Part shown: one piece after another, positions 46,215-57,378 of the stretch
How the letters are laid out: the number at the start of each line of letters is the position of its first letter
Numbering within the stretch: the stretch's first letter is position 1
From: Astrocystis sublimbata
Lineage: Eukaryota; Ascomycota; Sordariomycetes; Xylariales; Xylariaceae
Assembly: GCA_022453515.1 (NCBI GenBank)
Contig: JAJNNY010000007.1
Span: forward strand, 186,001-250,000
Length of the DNA stretch: 64,000 nucleotides
Reading direction: 5' to 3'
The notes under the pieces: generated by a model
Database searches by the model: none
What the model saw: only the letters and a program-made list of their open reading frames with translations
What the model was told of the DNA's origin: nothing
Made by a program: the position numbers and the translations under genes

Positions 46215-47390
46215 ATGCATGGAATACAGATTGCTCAATACGTCAAGGTAAAGCAAGCCAGGCAGAAACCCCAACATCAGTGAGCCTCACGGAGCGAACC
46301 CATACTGATCTCCACCCATGATAGGGGCCGAAGGAGCTTCAGGTGACGGTGCTCGCCGACCCGAAGCCGTCAAAGGATCAGTATCTCATCGAAGTGCATG
46401 CCGCCGCCACCAACTTCTTCGACATCTTACAGATACAGGGCAAATACCAGAACCAACCTCGTGAGCTTTGACCTGAGCTTTCCTAAACTCTCTTTCTCTT
46501 CGTCTATATTCGTCCCTGCACACATTATCTATTGACCACGGCTTCTAGCATTCCCTTGGGTATCTGGTGCTGAATTCTCTGGAATTGTCCTCGCCGCCCC
46601 GTCCAACTCTACGTCCCCCAAGTTCACCGTCGGTAGCCGCGTATTCGGCGCCAGCCAAGGGGCCTACGCGACCAAACTATGCGCTACCGAAGAGCAGCTT
46701 CTGCCCGTGCCGCAAGACTGGTCCTTCACAGACGCCGCGGGTCTCTTCGTGACGGCTCCGACTAGCTACGGCGCCTTGGTCCTGCGAGCTGGCGTCAAAG
46801 CTGGTGACTGGGTCCTCGTCCATGCTGCTGCAGGCGGAGTTGGACTGGCCGCTGTTCAAGTCGCCAAGGCCTTCGGCGCCACGGTCATCGCGACAGCAGG
46901 GACCGCGCGTAAGCTGGAGGTCGCCCGCGCTTTCGGTGCCGATCACGTCATTGACTACCGGGACGCCTCCTGGCCCGATCAGGTCCGCAAACTCACGCCC
47001 AAAGGTCGCGGTGTCGATATCGTATATGACCCTGTCGGACTAGTGGATAAGAGCACCAAGTGCGTCGCTTGGAATGGCCGCATTCTCGTTGTCGGTTTTG
47101 CTGCCGGTTCCATAGAGAAGGTGGCTATGAACAAGGTCTTGCTCAAGAACATATCACTCGTCGGTATCCACTGGGGTGCATACTCGAAGTTTGAGAGGGG
47201 GACAATTCCTGTGGTTTGGGAGGGCATCGGCAAGCTCATTGCCGAAGGGAAATTCAAAAGCACTGTGTTTTCGGATAAGGAGTTTGTCGGGCTCGAGGCA
47301 GTTCCCGATGCCTTAATAGCTCTTGGTGGCAGGGAATCGTGGGGCAAAGTCGTCGTCAAAGTTCCGCAGCTGGGTGGAAGCAAGCTGTGA
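46215..47390 (+). CDS. NADPH:quinone oxidoreductase, zeta-crystallin type (3 exons)
   Basis: Proposed exons are 46215..46247, 46325..46460 and 46549..47390 (336 aa). This is a medium-chain dehydrogenase/reductase without the zinc ligands of alcohol dehydrogenases. The N-domain has EVHAAATNFFDILQIQGKYQ and PWVSGAEFSGIV, as in quinone oxidoreductases. The Rossmann fold carries the dinucleotide motif HAAAGGVGLAAVQVAKAFGA. FGADHVIDYRD and ILVVGFAAGSIEKVAMNKVL follow, with a C-terminal VVVKVP. It is expected to reduce quinones or enones with NADPH in the cytosol. The first exon was chosen because MHGIQIAQYVK joins GPKELQV in frame, the usual start of the family. Convergent with the MBL gene. Confidence 0.9.
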
Positions 47391-47717
47391 TTGCCATGAC
47401 TCTCAAGGTGCATTACGTAGGTAATTTACATGTACATACCTACCTAGTATAATGGTAGGTATCTAGAAGTCGGTTAGCGCCCGAGCTCCAACAACACTTG
47501 TACATACGCTGCTACCGTCCAGCGATAGAACTTTTAACGACTTGCAGTAGCATATTCTTCGGGATTCTTTGGGATTTGCCAAGTGAGTTGGTATGTACGT
47601 GTGGGATAGATGTCACCGCATCAAATAGCACGCTGAAAGCGATCATAACAAATGCTACCATAGGGGACAGAGAACCTTACGTTTTCCACTTTTTATACCT
47701 ATCCGGGTATTGGTGCA
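47391..47717. other. Short convergent intergenic region
   Basis: The 327-bp 3' flanks of two convergent genes contain CATACCTACCTAGTATAATGG with nearby GGTAGGT, another cluster of the dispersed motif (about 47408-47462). Confidence 0.55.
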
Positions 47718-48671
47718 TCACGCAACTGTTTCTTTCAATATCGCGTGTTCACCATGCCCAGAAAACTTGATCTGTATCTGCATACTTTCCAACACCCGCC
47801 TCTTCACCTCTCCTGGCGTCTTCACAATATCCATACCGGCAAACGCACCATGAGTACTTGTGAACTCGTAGTTCTTCAAGATGCTCCACATATACTCGAG
47901 CGCGTCAGGTGCCAGCGGGATCATGTTCGGGTAACTGTACATGAAGGCATAGCTGCTCATGCCCTTCGGCCTCTCGCGCGTCACGCCCTGCGCATCCGCA
48001 TCCCAGTTCCCAAGCCCAGAAGGCGTCGCGAGAAAGGTGTCGGCAATCAACAGCCTGCCCTCGTATAGTAGCACCAGAGACCCTGGGAAATGCCCAGCAA
48101 GCTTGAGAACCTTGGTGCCGAGGACGTGCGTCTCTGTCTCTGTGATGAAAACCTGTTGTGTATCGTCTCGTTGGACCAGCCACTCTTGATCCTCTTGCGC
48201 GAGGTACACGGGACATTTGAATGCGCGCGCCCACTCGAGGTGCGTCGAGTAGTAGTGGGGGTGGGAGATGACGATGGCCTTTAAGCCGCCCAAATCCTGG
48301 ATCTTCTCAATCGTCTCGGAATCAAGAAATGTGATGCAGTCCCATAAGACATTCCCCCCTGCTCCCTGAACGAGAATGGCCCGTTGTCCGATGGCGAACT
48401 TGGGCTCGGTGTGGATGGTGGTCAGACCCGGAGCCCCTGGTATGGGTGTGAAGACATTCCTGTGCCCTGTCGAGTGTAGAGTGTCGAGAGATATGAAAGA
48501 CTGGCCGGTTGGCGGCACATACTGTCGCGGGTCGTCGCATATCAAGCATGTGGTGACCTCGTGCTTGTCGACGGTGGGAAATTGGGTGCCGCATGTTTTA
48601 CAGACTAACCAAGATGCAGTCTGCTTGGGGTTGTAGGATCCCGATAGCTGTTTTCCTGATGCCATCCTCAT
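47718..48671 (-). CDS. Metallo-beta-lactamase fold hydrolase with N-terminal Cys pairs
   Basis: A single exon of 317 residues starts at ATG 48671. Another ATG lies two codons on. The N-terminus has two Cys pairs (CKTCGTQF and CLICDDP) that could form a zinc ribbon. The MBL metal site is recognisable as SHPHYYSTHLEW (H-x-H-x4-H) with a later GHFPGSLVLLYEGRLLIADT supplying a His and an Asp ligand. The second half of the classic HxHxDH box lacks the usual Asp-His, so the second metal site may be altered. Similar proteins are common in fungi as uncharacterised MBL-domain proteins. The reaction is unknown. Confidence 0.85.
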   Translation of the reverse strand: MRMASGKQLSGSYNPKQTASWLVCKTCGTQFPTVDKHEVTTCLICDDPRQYVPPTGQSFISLDTLHSTGHRNVFTPIPGAPGLTTIHTEPKFAIGQRAILVQGAGGNVLWDCITFLDSETIEKIQDLGGLKAIVISHPHYYSTHLEWARAFKCPVYLAQEDQEWLVQRDDTQQVFITETETHVLGTKVLKLAGHFPGSLVLLYEGRLLIADTFLATPSGLGNWDADAQGVTRERPKGMSSYAFMYSYPNMIPLAPDALEYMWSILKNYEFTSTHGAFAGMDIVKTPGEVKRRVLESMQIQIKFSGHGEHAILKETVA

Positions 48672-49622
48672 CACAATATTTTCGTCTTGAATTGGAAATC
48701 AATGTTAATGCCAATCGATGTTCATGAGTCGACCTCGCATCCAAGGTTGTGTATATCCCATGCTACGAGCCCGGATCCATCGTATTCAAGTTATTCCTCG
48801 AGAGATATGTGACTCATTTGTTGGATTCGACCAGACCGGCAGCCTAGTCTTATTAGAGGCTCAACAACATAGTGGAAGCGGAGTTCAGCCCGTCCGTCTA
48901 AGTATGACGGTTCACGTGTTCAGATTTCCACGCCATCAAACCTGCATAATTAAGGTACCTAGCACCCTATGTTTTGGGACGACGACTCCATCCTGTTCCG
49001 CCCTCAGCTCTTCCTCACTTGCAGTCCCCAGTTGGGGTATAGTAGGTGCAAGTGCGAAAGAGACACGAACAGATAGATAAGTGGTAGTACTTACCGAAGT
49101 ATGTACAGTACCTATGTAGGTGCCTAGGTAGGTAGGTACCCCTATCTCGCCTATGGCGGGGTCGTGGTGGGGTAATGGGAGCGGGAAGCGGGCATAGCGG
49201 GGAAGTGCCCCCATCTCCGTGCGGAGAAGTCCCATGCGGTTGTGTTAGTCGCGGCCGGCTAGGTACGGTTGCGCACGCATATACCATGTGCATGTGAGTT
49301 TATCTCCGTCAACACGGTGAGTACATACACCTTGCATGTATGCCTGATAAGAACTCGAAGTTGCGTGGGGTTTAGGATACCTTACCTACCTGCAGTGCCC
49401 AACGTATACATGTAAGCACCCGCTTCCCGCTTTCTGAATCCTGATTCGATTACTTTTCCTTCTTCATTTCCGTGCAAAGCACTCGCATTTGGTTTTACTA
49501 TTCGTTCGCAAGCAATCAAGCAAGCTTGGCGTCGAAGTTGAGAACCAGCCCCTTTCCGCTGTCTCGTGACCACCTGCTTACCAACCCCGGGCCTCACCTC
49601 ACCACTGTTCATCAACGCCACC
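48672..49622. promoter_or_regulatory. Divergent promoter region of MBL and amidase genes
   Basis: The 951 bp contains GTGCCTAGGTAGGTAGGTACC at about 49121-49140, one of the strongest copies of the dispersed motif, and no gene. Confidence 0.5.
49107..49141. repeat. TAGGTAGGTAGGTACC motif block
   Basis: Units TACCTATGTAGG and CCTAGGTAGGTAGGTACC are adjacent, in the intergenic space between divergent genes. Confidence 0.65.
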
Positions 49623-51454
49623 ATGGTTTTTTTCCTCGATTATCTACAGCATAGACGCGACTGGTAGGTTCAACAAGGTGTTTCACATCTCCCCTCCCCG
49701 CCGTTATGTCATTCTACCTCCCTCCCTCTTGACTTTTGCCCGCTAATAGGTGCCTAGCCAATTCAAGCAGAATGAACGGACAGAGAGGATCAAGGCACTG
49801 AGCCGGTATAGAGGGCCTTTCACCCCCCAAGACAGGAAGATTGTGGACAGGCCAATCGAAGAACTGGTTGAAGATGTGCAGAAGGGAAAACTTCGACCAT
49901 CAGCCCTGCTTGACACCTACGGCAAGGTCGCCCTAAAAGCTCATGAGAAGACCAATTGTGTGACCGAGGTGATGATCTCGGAAGCTGAGGGCTGGATTCA
50001 GGATGCGTCAATCAACTTCAAAGGGCCTCTAGCTGGCATTCCCGTAAGCTTAAAGGACACCATCAACGTCGGCGGCTTCGACTCGACCGTAGGCTTCAGT
50101 AGTTTTGTCGGCAAGACCTATGCAGAGGATGGCCCAACTGTGCGACTCCTCAAGGATGCTGGCGCCGTGCCGTACGTGAAGACCGCCTGCCCGATCACTC
50201 TGCTCAGTTTCGAGTCGACCAACGATGTGTGGGGACGGTGTACGAACCCCCACAACAGCAAGTACTCGCCCGGCGGCTCAACCGGCGGCGAGGCCGCACT
50301 CTTGGCCTTGGGCGGTCGCATAGGTATCGGCAGTGATGTTGCTGGCAGTGTTCGAGCCCCTGCACACTTCTCTGGCATCTACTCGCTTCGATGCTCGACG
50401 GGACGGTGGCCTAAAGCTGGCTTCGCAACAAGTATGCCAGGGCAAGAGGGTGTCCCCAGTGTTTACAGCCCCATGACCCGCACCCTGAATGACCTCACGT
50501 ACTTCACTCGATCTATCATCGGCATGCAGCCGTGGAAGTATGACTATTCAGTCCATCCTCTCGCATGGCGTGCCGATGTCGAAAAGGAGTATGCAGCGAA
50601 GAGCAAGTTGCGCGTGGGCATCATGCGGACCGACGGTGTGGTAGATCCGAGCCCAGCTTGTACTCGCGCTCTTGAAATGACAGAGGCGGCTTTACGGCGA
50701 GCCGGTCACGAAATCGTAGAGATTGACCCGCCGTCGCCCTACGAAGCACTGTATCTGGGCGCGCATTTGTTGAATGCGGATGGATGTCAGATGTTCAAAT
50801 CCTTCATGCGATTCGGCGAATGGAACGACAAGGGAGCTGACCAAATGGACTGGCTGATGAGGCTACCGCGTCCCTTCAAGTACATATACTACCTTTGGGT
50901 CAAGTATATTCGAAATGATGCCGTGTGGGCTGGGCTTGTGGAGGGCTGGCACCAGAAGACGGCCTATGAGAACTGGCAACTCGTTGCCAAGCGTGAAGCG
51001 TACCGCAGTAAATGGTTCGAATGGTGGAATAAGGAAAACATCGACTTCATTGTCACACATACGAATGCGACACCTGCAGTGCCCCATGATGGAATGAAAG
51101 ATGCAGTCAGCAGTTGTGGCTACACATTCCTTTTCAATCTGGTACGTCTCATCGTTTTCAGCCTCACGTAGGTTGCTATGCTAATAGCCGCAGCTTGACT
51201 ACACTGCTGGTTGTGTTCCCATCACGCATGTCGACAAAGCCCTCGACAAATTGCCACCCGGTTTCAATATCCGCAAATTAAACGGTGTTGCTCAGGGTGC
51301 CTACAAACTTTACGATGCCGAGGACATGCACGGCCTTCCGGTTGCCATTCAGGTTGTGGGCCGTAGACTAGAGGAGGAGAAGGTGTTAGCCGTCATGAAG
51401 AGAGTTGAGGATGCCCTCGGAGAACAGAAGTACAAGCATCTCGAGCTCGATTGA
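49623..51454 (+). CDS. Amidase, amidase-signature family (3 exons)
   Basis: Proposed exons are 49623..49663, 49758..51141 and 51194..51454 (561 aa). The family uses a Ser-cisSer-Lys triad: Lys in SLKDTINVGG, the first Ser in YSPGGSTGGEAALL, and the nucleophile Ser in SDVAGSVRAPAHFSG. The C-terminal part (LPVAIQVVGRRLEEEKVLAV) is also typical. Related fungal enzymes act on acetamide, fatty acid amides or other small amides; the substrate here cannot be told. Exon 2 has two nearby acceptors, TAATAG ending 49749 and CCTAG ending 49757. Only the second keeps the frame with MVFFLDYLQHRRD, the usual start of this subfamily. No signal peptide is seen. Confidence 0.88.
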
Positions 51455-53223
51455 ACATGAGTGCGTTCATTTGATTAGCGCAGCCGTAGTTCACGTTTAA
51501 ATACCATATTCATAACTTGTCCCTTTCCAGAAGTGAGGTCAGGTTGAAATTGATCGAAGTGAGTCGTCTCTTTAAGCTCCAAAAGCATTATGTGTAGGGT
51601 CTACATTTTCCATCTTTTTATAGAAATCGATGGCGCCATCAAGTTGTTGTTAGTTACCCCCGACGTTATAAAGAAGGATATATCTATCTGTTTAATATTA
51701 TATTTCGCAATAACCCCCTTTCCATCACGAAATCTCGGGATAAACTCATTTACATCTAATTATCCACTGCCGGTTGCTTACATGGCGAGGTCTGATATAA
51801 TTATTTTGAGAATTGAAGTTGCGGTCTTGGTTTCACCCATCCTGCCTTGGTCAATATGCTCCGGAGTGAAGAAGCAAGTCATGTAATCTTAGAGTGAGGG
51901 AGAAGTGTGAGGGTGAAGGTTCAATCATATCTCTCCCCAACTGATACAGGGATATACCTAGGTAGTGTGAAAAACAGATACAATCTAACATGATAGGTAC
52001 TAACTTCTCGTGCGGCACAACACTCGAACATTCCTAATCCCTTGAGAGTGGTGTGACACGGTTTGACCAACTAGGTAGGTAGATAGGCTTTGATACATGC
52101 TTTCGAGGGATTGATGACTGCCTTGTGTGACTCTGTCTTCATCCAGTGTATCACTTGCCCAGTTCCGATCATGTCAAGAGACTGGATCTTACCATGGTCA
52201 TGTCATGCAAGGGCCCAAATTATCACAGATGCGCAAAACGGTTCTTTTCACTATCGTTCCCATCTGCACCAGATCCTACAGCACCACCATTTACCAAATC
52301 CAGTCTGCTTTTTCAGTGACAAAATGCTTACCAGTATGCCTCCTGACTCCAACGCATCGCGCAACAGCTCGACGTCAGTGGTAAACGCGCCCAACAGCTA
52401 CACGAGGGTCATCACAACTATACCTGGACGTTGTATTCATCCGTCAGGGCTAGCCACTATGCTGCGAGCTCGGTTCGGCAATGAATTCTCGGTTGAAGTT
52501 AGTCCTAATATCATCCCACAGAAAGCAAACTTTGACTGTGATAGTTGCGCGCCGATATTTACAAGATTTCAGCGAGGTACAAGGTGTCATGGGATGACAT
52601 ACGAAAGTGTTATTGAGACCATACTCCAAACTCGGCGGTTACGCGTCGGGTACCTGAGGGCCGGCATCAAGATTGGATTTGGGGGTGTTCGTGGTTGGTT
52701 AACGGGTACTGTATGATTCATACCTGGATCGGAGAATGGACTTTAACAAAATACCTACTTAGTATATGATGTGGTAGCCAGCCTCTTTAGCCAGTCAGCA
52801 AAACCCATCACTATTGGCTCGACATCCCTTTTGCCCAACAGCCGCCCGCATTATCCTCTCAACATGACTCGACTTCCAGTTAGTTTATCAAGATATATCA
52901 TAGAGCACGTTTCGACCACATAGACCTCTTCTGTTTTTTTTTTATTCACTACCTACCTTACCACAGTGGTTTTTTTGCTCTCTACCAACCCCAGCCGATA
53001 GCAGATCTACGGCTATTATGAACAAGCACATTGATGAAATGTTGGTCACTGACAACTTATGGTCAAGTACAGGTCAATCCCGCCAATCGAGATCGATATT
53101 TGCAGCATAGGTAGAGTGAGACCGGAAACGCATCTCCTTCCGAGTGTAATTGGTAATATACAATTGGACAATGCATCTCCTCGGCAATGAAACTGTACCT
53201 CTTGGTTTTTTCCCCCTGTTTAC
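51455..53223. other. Gene-poor region between amidase and MFS genes
   Basis: It is largely AT-rich, with motif copies near 51957 (ACCTAGGTAGTG) and 52070 (CTAGGTAGGTAGATAGG). The only sizeable ORF is listed separately with low confidence. TTTACCTAGGTGCG abuts the MFS stop at about 53219-53232. Confidence 0.5.
52324..52716 (+). CDS. Doubtful hypothetical ORF
   Basis: An open frame of 131 codons follows ATG 52324, and the frame is open further upstream to about 52090. It has Ser/Asn-rich residues early and an FGNEFSVEVSPNIIPQK segment. No family, signal peptide or splice support is evident. It may be a small lineage-specific gene or a chance ORF. Confidence 0.2.
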   Translation: MLTSMPPDSNASRNSSTSVVNAPNSYTRVITTIPGRCIHPSGLATMLRARFGNEFSVEVSPNIIPQKANFDCDSCAPIFTRFQRGTRCHGMTYESVIETILQTRRLRVGYLRAGIKIGFGGVRGWLTGTV

Positions 53224-54924
53224 CTAGGTGCGTTTCGACTTGACCGACCGCCACTCTATCGTTAGACTTCCAATGATTGTTGCTGACGCCAGAGCAACTA
53301 CGAAATACCATGTTTCTATGATACTTTTATCGATTCCGACAAGAACTTCGTCAATCTTAGTTAGTGGAACACTGCGTACGATTTCGCTTAAACCGTTGTT
53401 CTCGATCATGCTCCTATCCAGGCCGGGAACAATGTCACCAATATTGACCCAAAGTTGGTTTGTAAATAGGACTTGTGCAGTAGTAATGGCCACAGCAGGC
53501 CCAAAGGATTGCGCAAACAGCATGATTGATAAGCCGAGCGGGACGTCCTGCGCAGGTAGAACTGCCTGAACTGCATTTTGAGGACCTGAGAAGCCAATAC
53601 CATAGGCAAGGCCCGACAAAGCAGTGTATGAAATGAGCTGAGCGAGGCTAGTATCGGGTTTGAAGGTTGTTATCAACCCCGCGGCAACAGGCATTATAAT
53701 AGAAGCGAAAAGCATGAATGGCGCATAATGACCAAAAGTACTCGTGCCGGCACCGTGTATGAACGAGCCAACGATAGCGCCGATGATAATGGGAAACAGC
53801 ATGTAGCCGCTTCTGGCAGGAGAAAACCCTCGCACAGTCTGGTAGTAAGTGGGCAGGTAGTACTCTAAGACATTCCCTGTGCTGTTGGTTAATAGGATGA
53901 AGAGAAACCCAGCGATGACAGTCCGGCGCTTGATAATGCGCAGAGGCAGGGCAGCGGCATCGCCGCGCCGATACTGATTGTAGGCAAAAGCGGCGAGCAA
54001 AACAGCGAAGACAACAAGAGGGCCGATTACTTGAGCACTGTTCCAGGGATATTTTATGCCTGCCCATGACAGCGCGAGGAATAAGCTCGTCAAGGCCGGG
54101 AGGAATAGGAGGTTGCTCAAGAGGTCTAGCTCCAAAACTTTCTCTCTGAAGGTCATGCGGTTAATGGCGCTAGGTTTCGGCCTATCGCAGAAATAGAGAG
54201 CTGTCAGAGCCAGTGTGACGACTCCGACAGGCGGGCTGATGTAAAAGCACCATCGCCACCCGAGTGTCTGGGTTATCGCGCCACCGAGGAGGGGCGCGGC
54301 TAGGGTAGCGATGCCCTCGATGCCGCCCATGATGCCCAGAAACATTGGCCGTTGGTGCAAAGGTGTTGACTGCACGAGGATGACCAAGCAACCTGCGAAG
54401 ATGCCGGCCGAGCCAACACCAGTAACGGCCCTTCCGACGACGAGCATGGTAGACGTCACAGCAGTGCCACAGAGCAGCGAGCCGGCTATGGAGACAGCAT
54501 TGGCAAGTAGGAAGAGGCGCTTGGCGGAGAAGAGTTGGAAGGCCTTGCCAAACAGAAACTGAAAGGCGCAGACGGTCAGCCTGAAGGCGGACGAGTACCA
54601 GCCGACGTCGGCGACAGTGTGAAAGTGGTCGGTAATGCTCGGCACAGCAGTAGCGACGATGTTCATGTCGATGCTGGCCAGGATCAGAGCGACACCGACG
54701 GTCAGCATGACGAGCCAGAACTGAGCACCTCGCGGGTACTCGGACTGGGCGTCTACATCAGCGGCACCATGCTGTTCAGTCAGCTGGTCGACTCGGCTCT
54801 CCCGGGGCCCGAGAGGAGGGCCCGCAGCCGGCTCGTGAGCACCATGATGGCCGGCGTTGTCGACAATGCGGGCTGCTGGGTACTCGGTTACCAACGCGAC
54901 TTCTGTCGCGGCGAGGGATGTCAT
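53224..54924 (-). CDS. MFS drug/metabolite exporter, DHA2-like
   Basis: A single exon of 566 residues runs from ATG 54924. After an acidic cytosolic N-terminus of about 55 residues come a series of hydrophobic helices consistent with 14 membrane segments. Visible family marks are ILASIDMNIVATAVPSITDH (helix 1), GRAVTGVGSAGIFAG (motif C-like) and LLGGAITQTLGWRWCFYISP. DHA2-type exporters use the proton gradient to move drugs, toxins or metabolites out of the cell. No biosynthetic cluster of PKS or NRPS type is next to it, so the cargo is open. The next minus-strand gene is an F-box protein and does not indicate a substrate. Confidence 0.9.
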   Translation of the reverse strand: MTSLAATEVALVTEYPAARIVDNAGHHGAHEPAAGPPLGPRESRVDQLTEQHGAADVDAQSEYPRGAQFWLVMLTVGVALILASIDMNIVATAVPSITDHFHTVADVGWYSSAFRLTVCAFQFLFGKAFQLFSAKRLFLLANAVSIAGSLLCGTAVTSTMLVVGRAVTGVGSAGIFAGCLVILVQSTPLHQRPMFLGIMGGIEGIATLAAPLLGGAITQTLGWRWCFYISPPVGVVTLALTALYFCDRPKPSAINRMTFREKVLELDLLSNLLFLPALTSLFLALSWAGIKYPWNSAQVIGPLVVFAVLLAAFAYNQYRRGDAAALPLRIIKRRTVIAGFLFILLTNSTGNVLEYYLPTYYQTVRGFSPARSGYMLFPIIIGAIVGSFIHGAGTSTFGHYAPFMLFASIIMPVAAGLITTFKPDTSLAQLISYTALSGLAYGIGFSGPQNAVQAVLPAQDVPLGLSIMLFAQSFGPAVAITTAQVLFTNQLWVNIGDIVPGLDRSMIENNGLSEIVRSVPLTKIDEVLVGIDKSIIETWYFVVALASATIIGSLTIEWRSVKSKRT

Positions 54925-55434
54925 GGTTCGGGATGGTATGGGGATGGTATGGGGAGACAAGCTTATGCTTCATTGTCGACACCGAAGGCATGTTTGTGTT
55001 GCACTTAACTTAAGTATACCTTAAGTACCTGGGTAGTACTAGGAGATAGATTGGTCGAACAGAAAGTGGTTGTATTGGGAGAGAATCTACTGTGTGGGCT
55101 AGGCATCTAGGGTGTGCCTGTAGGCTTAATTACCTACCTTTCAGCATACTCAAAAATGGAACCGGACCTGATTGAGAGGAGAAAAGAATGCCCTCGGGGG
55201 AATCCACCGCTCCCTCTAGTTGCTTCAAGAGGGTCCAACACCTCGGGCTAGCCACACATTGTCCTTGTCGTCGAAAACATCAGGCTGCAATGCCACTGGC
55301 TTGACCCGAAGTGACATCAATAGAAGACTGTAACCTGACATGGGCTTTGACGAAGAAAAGAGAGTCACGAATCATTTAGTCTGCCTGTATCTTGTCGCTT
55401 TCCTTGTAAAAGCATGGACACTGGAACTCCTTAG
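54925..55434. other. Promoter of MFS gene and 3' flank of F-box gene
   Basis: 510 bp of non-coding DNA with an ATACCTTAAGTACCTGGGTAGTAC motif variant near 55017-55038. No gene is seen. Confidence 0.5.
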
Positions 55435-57378
55435 CTACTCGGTAACCGAATATTCGGCGCGGATAGGATTTGGCTCGTGGGACGAGGGATTCATGATGTA
55501 ATCATGAATTCTATTTCGTAGCTTAAGCATCGCCTCACTAACCCCATACCACCCCGGATGACCTCTATTGCGTTGTGGGTCAAATTCGCCGCCCTGCGGA
55601 TTTATTAACCCTGACCGTGAACCTGCTCTTCCGCGTAAGAGATCGAGAATGCTGGCCCACCGGCCACTGAGTAGTGTTATATTTAGGAGAAGGATGTCAA
55701 CCCGATCATTGATGTCGCTTTCCGGTTCAAGAAAGGATATCATCTCTTCCAGCTCTTCACCATGAACGAAACACTCAAGGAGATATATGTCTCTCAATCT
55801 TGTTCGCCTTCGACTGTTGAGCATAGGGCCGATGCTCCAACAACGCAGACCATCATTTGGACAGCCAATGCCACACAGGTGGATGAGTTCGAGGCTCTCA
55901 GCTTCTAACATTGTGGACAGAAATTGTTTGACACCATCCTTCGTCGGGCAGCTGCCGAGCGGATTTGCCACCCGGAAGAGGAAACGCTCTAGGTTCCCGG
56001 CCAGCTGGACGAGGCTCCCGCGAACCGTCGGGCGAGGAAGTAATAGAGCGGATTGGAACCTGGCACGTAGCAATATTCGTAGGGTTTGTAATTTGACAGC
56101 GGACCCTGACAATGCTACTAGGATTGGGATAATGACGCCCACGGGTAGCTCATAACCAGAAGTGATATAATGATCGCCTGCGTTTAAGTATCTGATATGT
56201 TTTCTACCCATCTCTACAGGATCCTCGACTAGGTCATATATAGCTTCATGATCGTGATCGCCATCCTCGAACGATAAGTAACGAAGCGAGGGCATGTTAG
56301 CCAATGCAGAAGTCACGGCCAAGACAAAATCTCCGCTTTCGAGAAGCTCTTGTTGGTCCTCATAATGCTGGCGGTATTCCCCATGGCACGTTTTAAGAGC
56401 ATCAACATACATCTTCGATCTGAAAGTATCGCCGCCATCTTGGGCGAGCCCGGCCGGCGCATCAGTGACCGAGTCCCAAGCTGCACCAACCGATTCGTAC
56501 TTTTGGCACAGCGAGTCATAGTCGAGACACGAAGTGTCCGGACTTTGGGCTCTCCACGGCCGTGCACGTCCCAGCGAGTGTGTCTCGAAGACGTGGTACT
56601 GTCGTTTGGTCCACATGCGCGCAAAGGTTTGCAGATTGGTTGCGACTTCGGAGCTATATATCCCTAGTTGGATTCTGACGCCGTGAACACCGTTGCGAAT
56701 AAGGGGACTTTGCGAGATATGGTGGAGGCGGGATATAGAATCAGCCCGGATGAGTACGTCCAAGTGGCGGAGTAGGAGGTGCGAACTGGTGGCGCAAAAG
56801 CGGCGACACGTGAGGCGTGCGTTTTGAATGTCGCGCGTGTGCCGCATGCCGGGATATGAGGTGGTCACGAGGTCGTCGTAATCAGAAAGGAGATGGCGGC
56901 ACCGTAGATGCTCGAATATGCACACGAGTAGCTCGTCAGGCAGGTCTAGCACGCCGAGCGGCCGCAGTGCATGACGGCTCAGTGCATTGATCCTGTCTCG
57001 CACGCGCGATTGACAGATGCTTGCGTGATGAGTGAGACGACGCAGGGAACGGCGATGCAGAGCGCGGTGTAGCTGATGCAGCAACGGCAGTGACTCCAGT
57101 CCATCGACACGGCCTTTGGGCGAGCTCCATTCGGCATCCAAGCGGTCGATATCCCGTAGATAGGAGTATAAAGTAGACAGGTCTGTTGTGGAGGCATCTC
57201 TCTCCAGCCACGCGGAGCTGCTCATGCAGTCTATCATGCGCTCAAAGGCATCGCATAGAACGCAGACGCCGCCCGACTCCTGCGGCGATGCCTCTTCCGA
57301 GCACCATTGCTCACTTGACCTGGATGCTAAGAGAAGCAGATCCTCCCATTTATTAGCGAACGTTGTGATTCCAGTCAT
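55435..57378 (-). CDS. Large F-box-like protein
   Basis: A single exon of 647 residues. An F-box-like motif lies at about residues 145-205 (VLDLPDELLVCIFEHLRCRH, then NARLTCRRFCATSSHLLLRH), where LPDE and the later LTCRRF are the usual landmarks. About 140 residues precede it. The C-terminal 440 residues contain leucine-rich helical stretches without clear repeats. F-box proteins link substrates to Skp1-cullin ubiquitin ligases. Fungal genomes carry many poorly conserved ones, and this gene's substrate is unknown. It is intronless, unlike the split F-box-like gene near 62.3 kb. Confidence 0.75.
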   Translation of the reverse strand: MTGITTFANKWEDLLLLASRSSEQWCSEEASPQESGGVCVLCDAFERMIDCMSSSAWLERDASTTDLSTLYSYLRDIDRLDAEWSSPKGRVDGLESLPLLHQLHRALHRRSLRRLTHHASICQSRVRDRINALSRHALRPLGVLDLPDELLVCIFEHLRCRHLLSDYDDLVTTSYPGMRHTRDIQNARLTCRRFCATSSHLLLRHLDVLIRADSISRLHHISQSPLIRNGVHGVRIQLGIYSSEVATNLQTFARMWTKRQYHVFETHSLGRARPWRAQSPDTSCLDYDSLCQKYESVGAAWDSVTDAPAGLAQDGGDTFRSKMYVDALKTCHGEYRQHYEDQQELLESGDFVLAVTSALANMPSLRYLSFEDGDHDHEAIYDLVEDPVEMGRKHIRYLNAGDHYITSGYELPVGVIIPILVALSGSAVKLQTLRILLRARFQSALLLPRPTVRGSLVQLAGNLERFLFRVANPLGSCPTKDGVKQFLSTMLEAESLELIHLCGIGCPNDGLRCWSIGPMLNSRRRTRLRDIYLLECFVHGEELEEMISFLEPESDINDRVDILLLNITLLSGRWASILDLLRGRAGSRSGLINPQGGEFDPQRNRGHPGWYGVSEAMLKLRNRIHDYIMNPSSHEPNPIRAEYSVTE

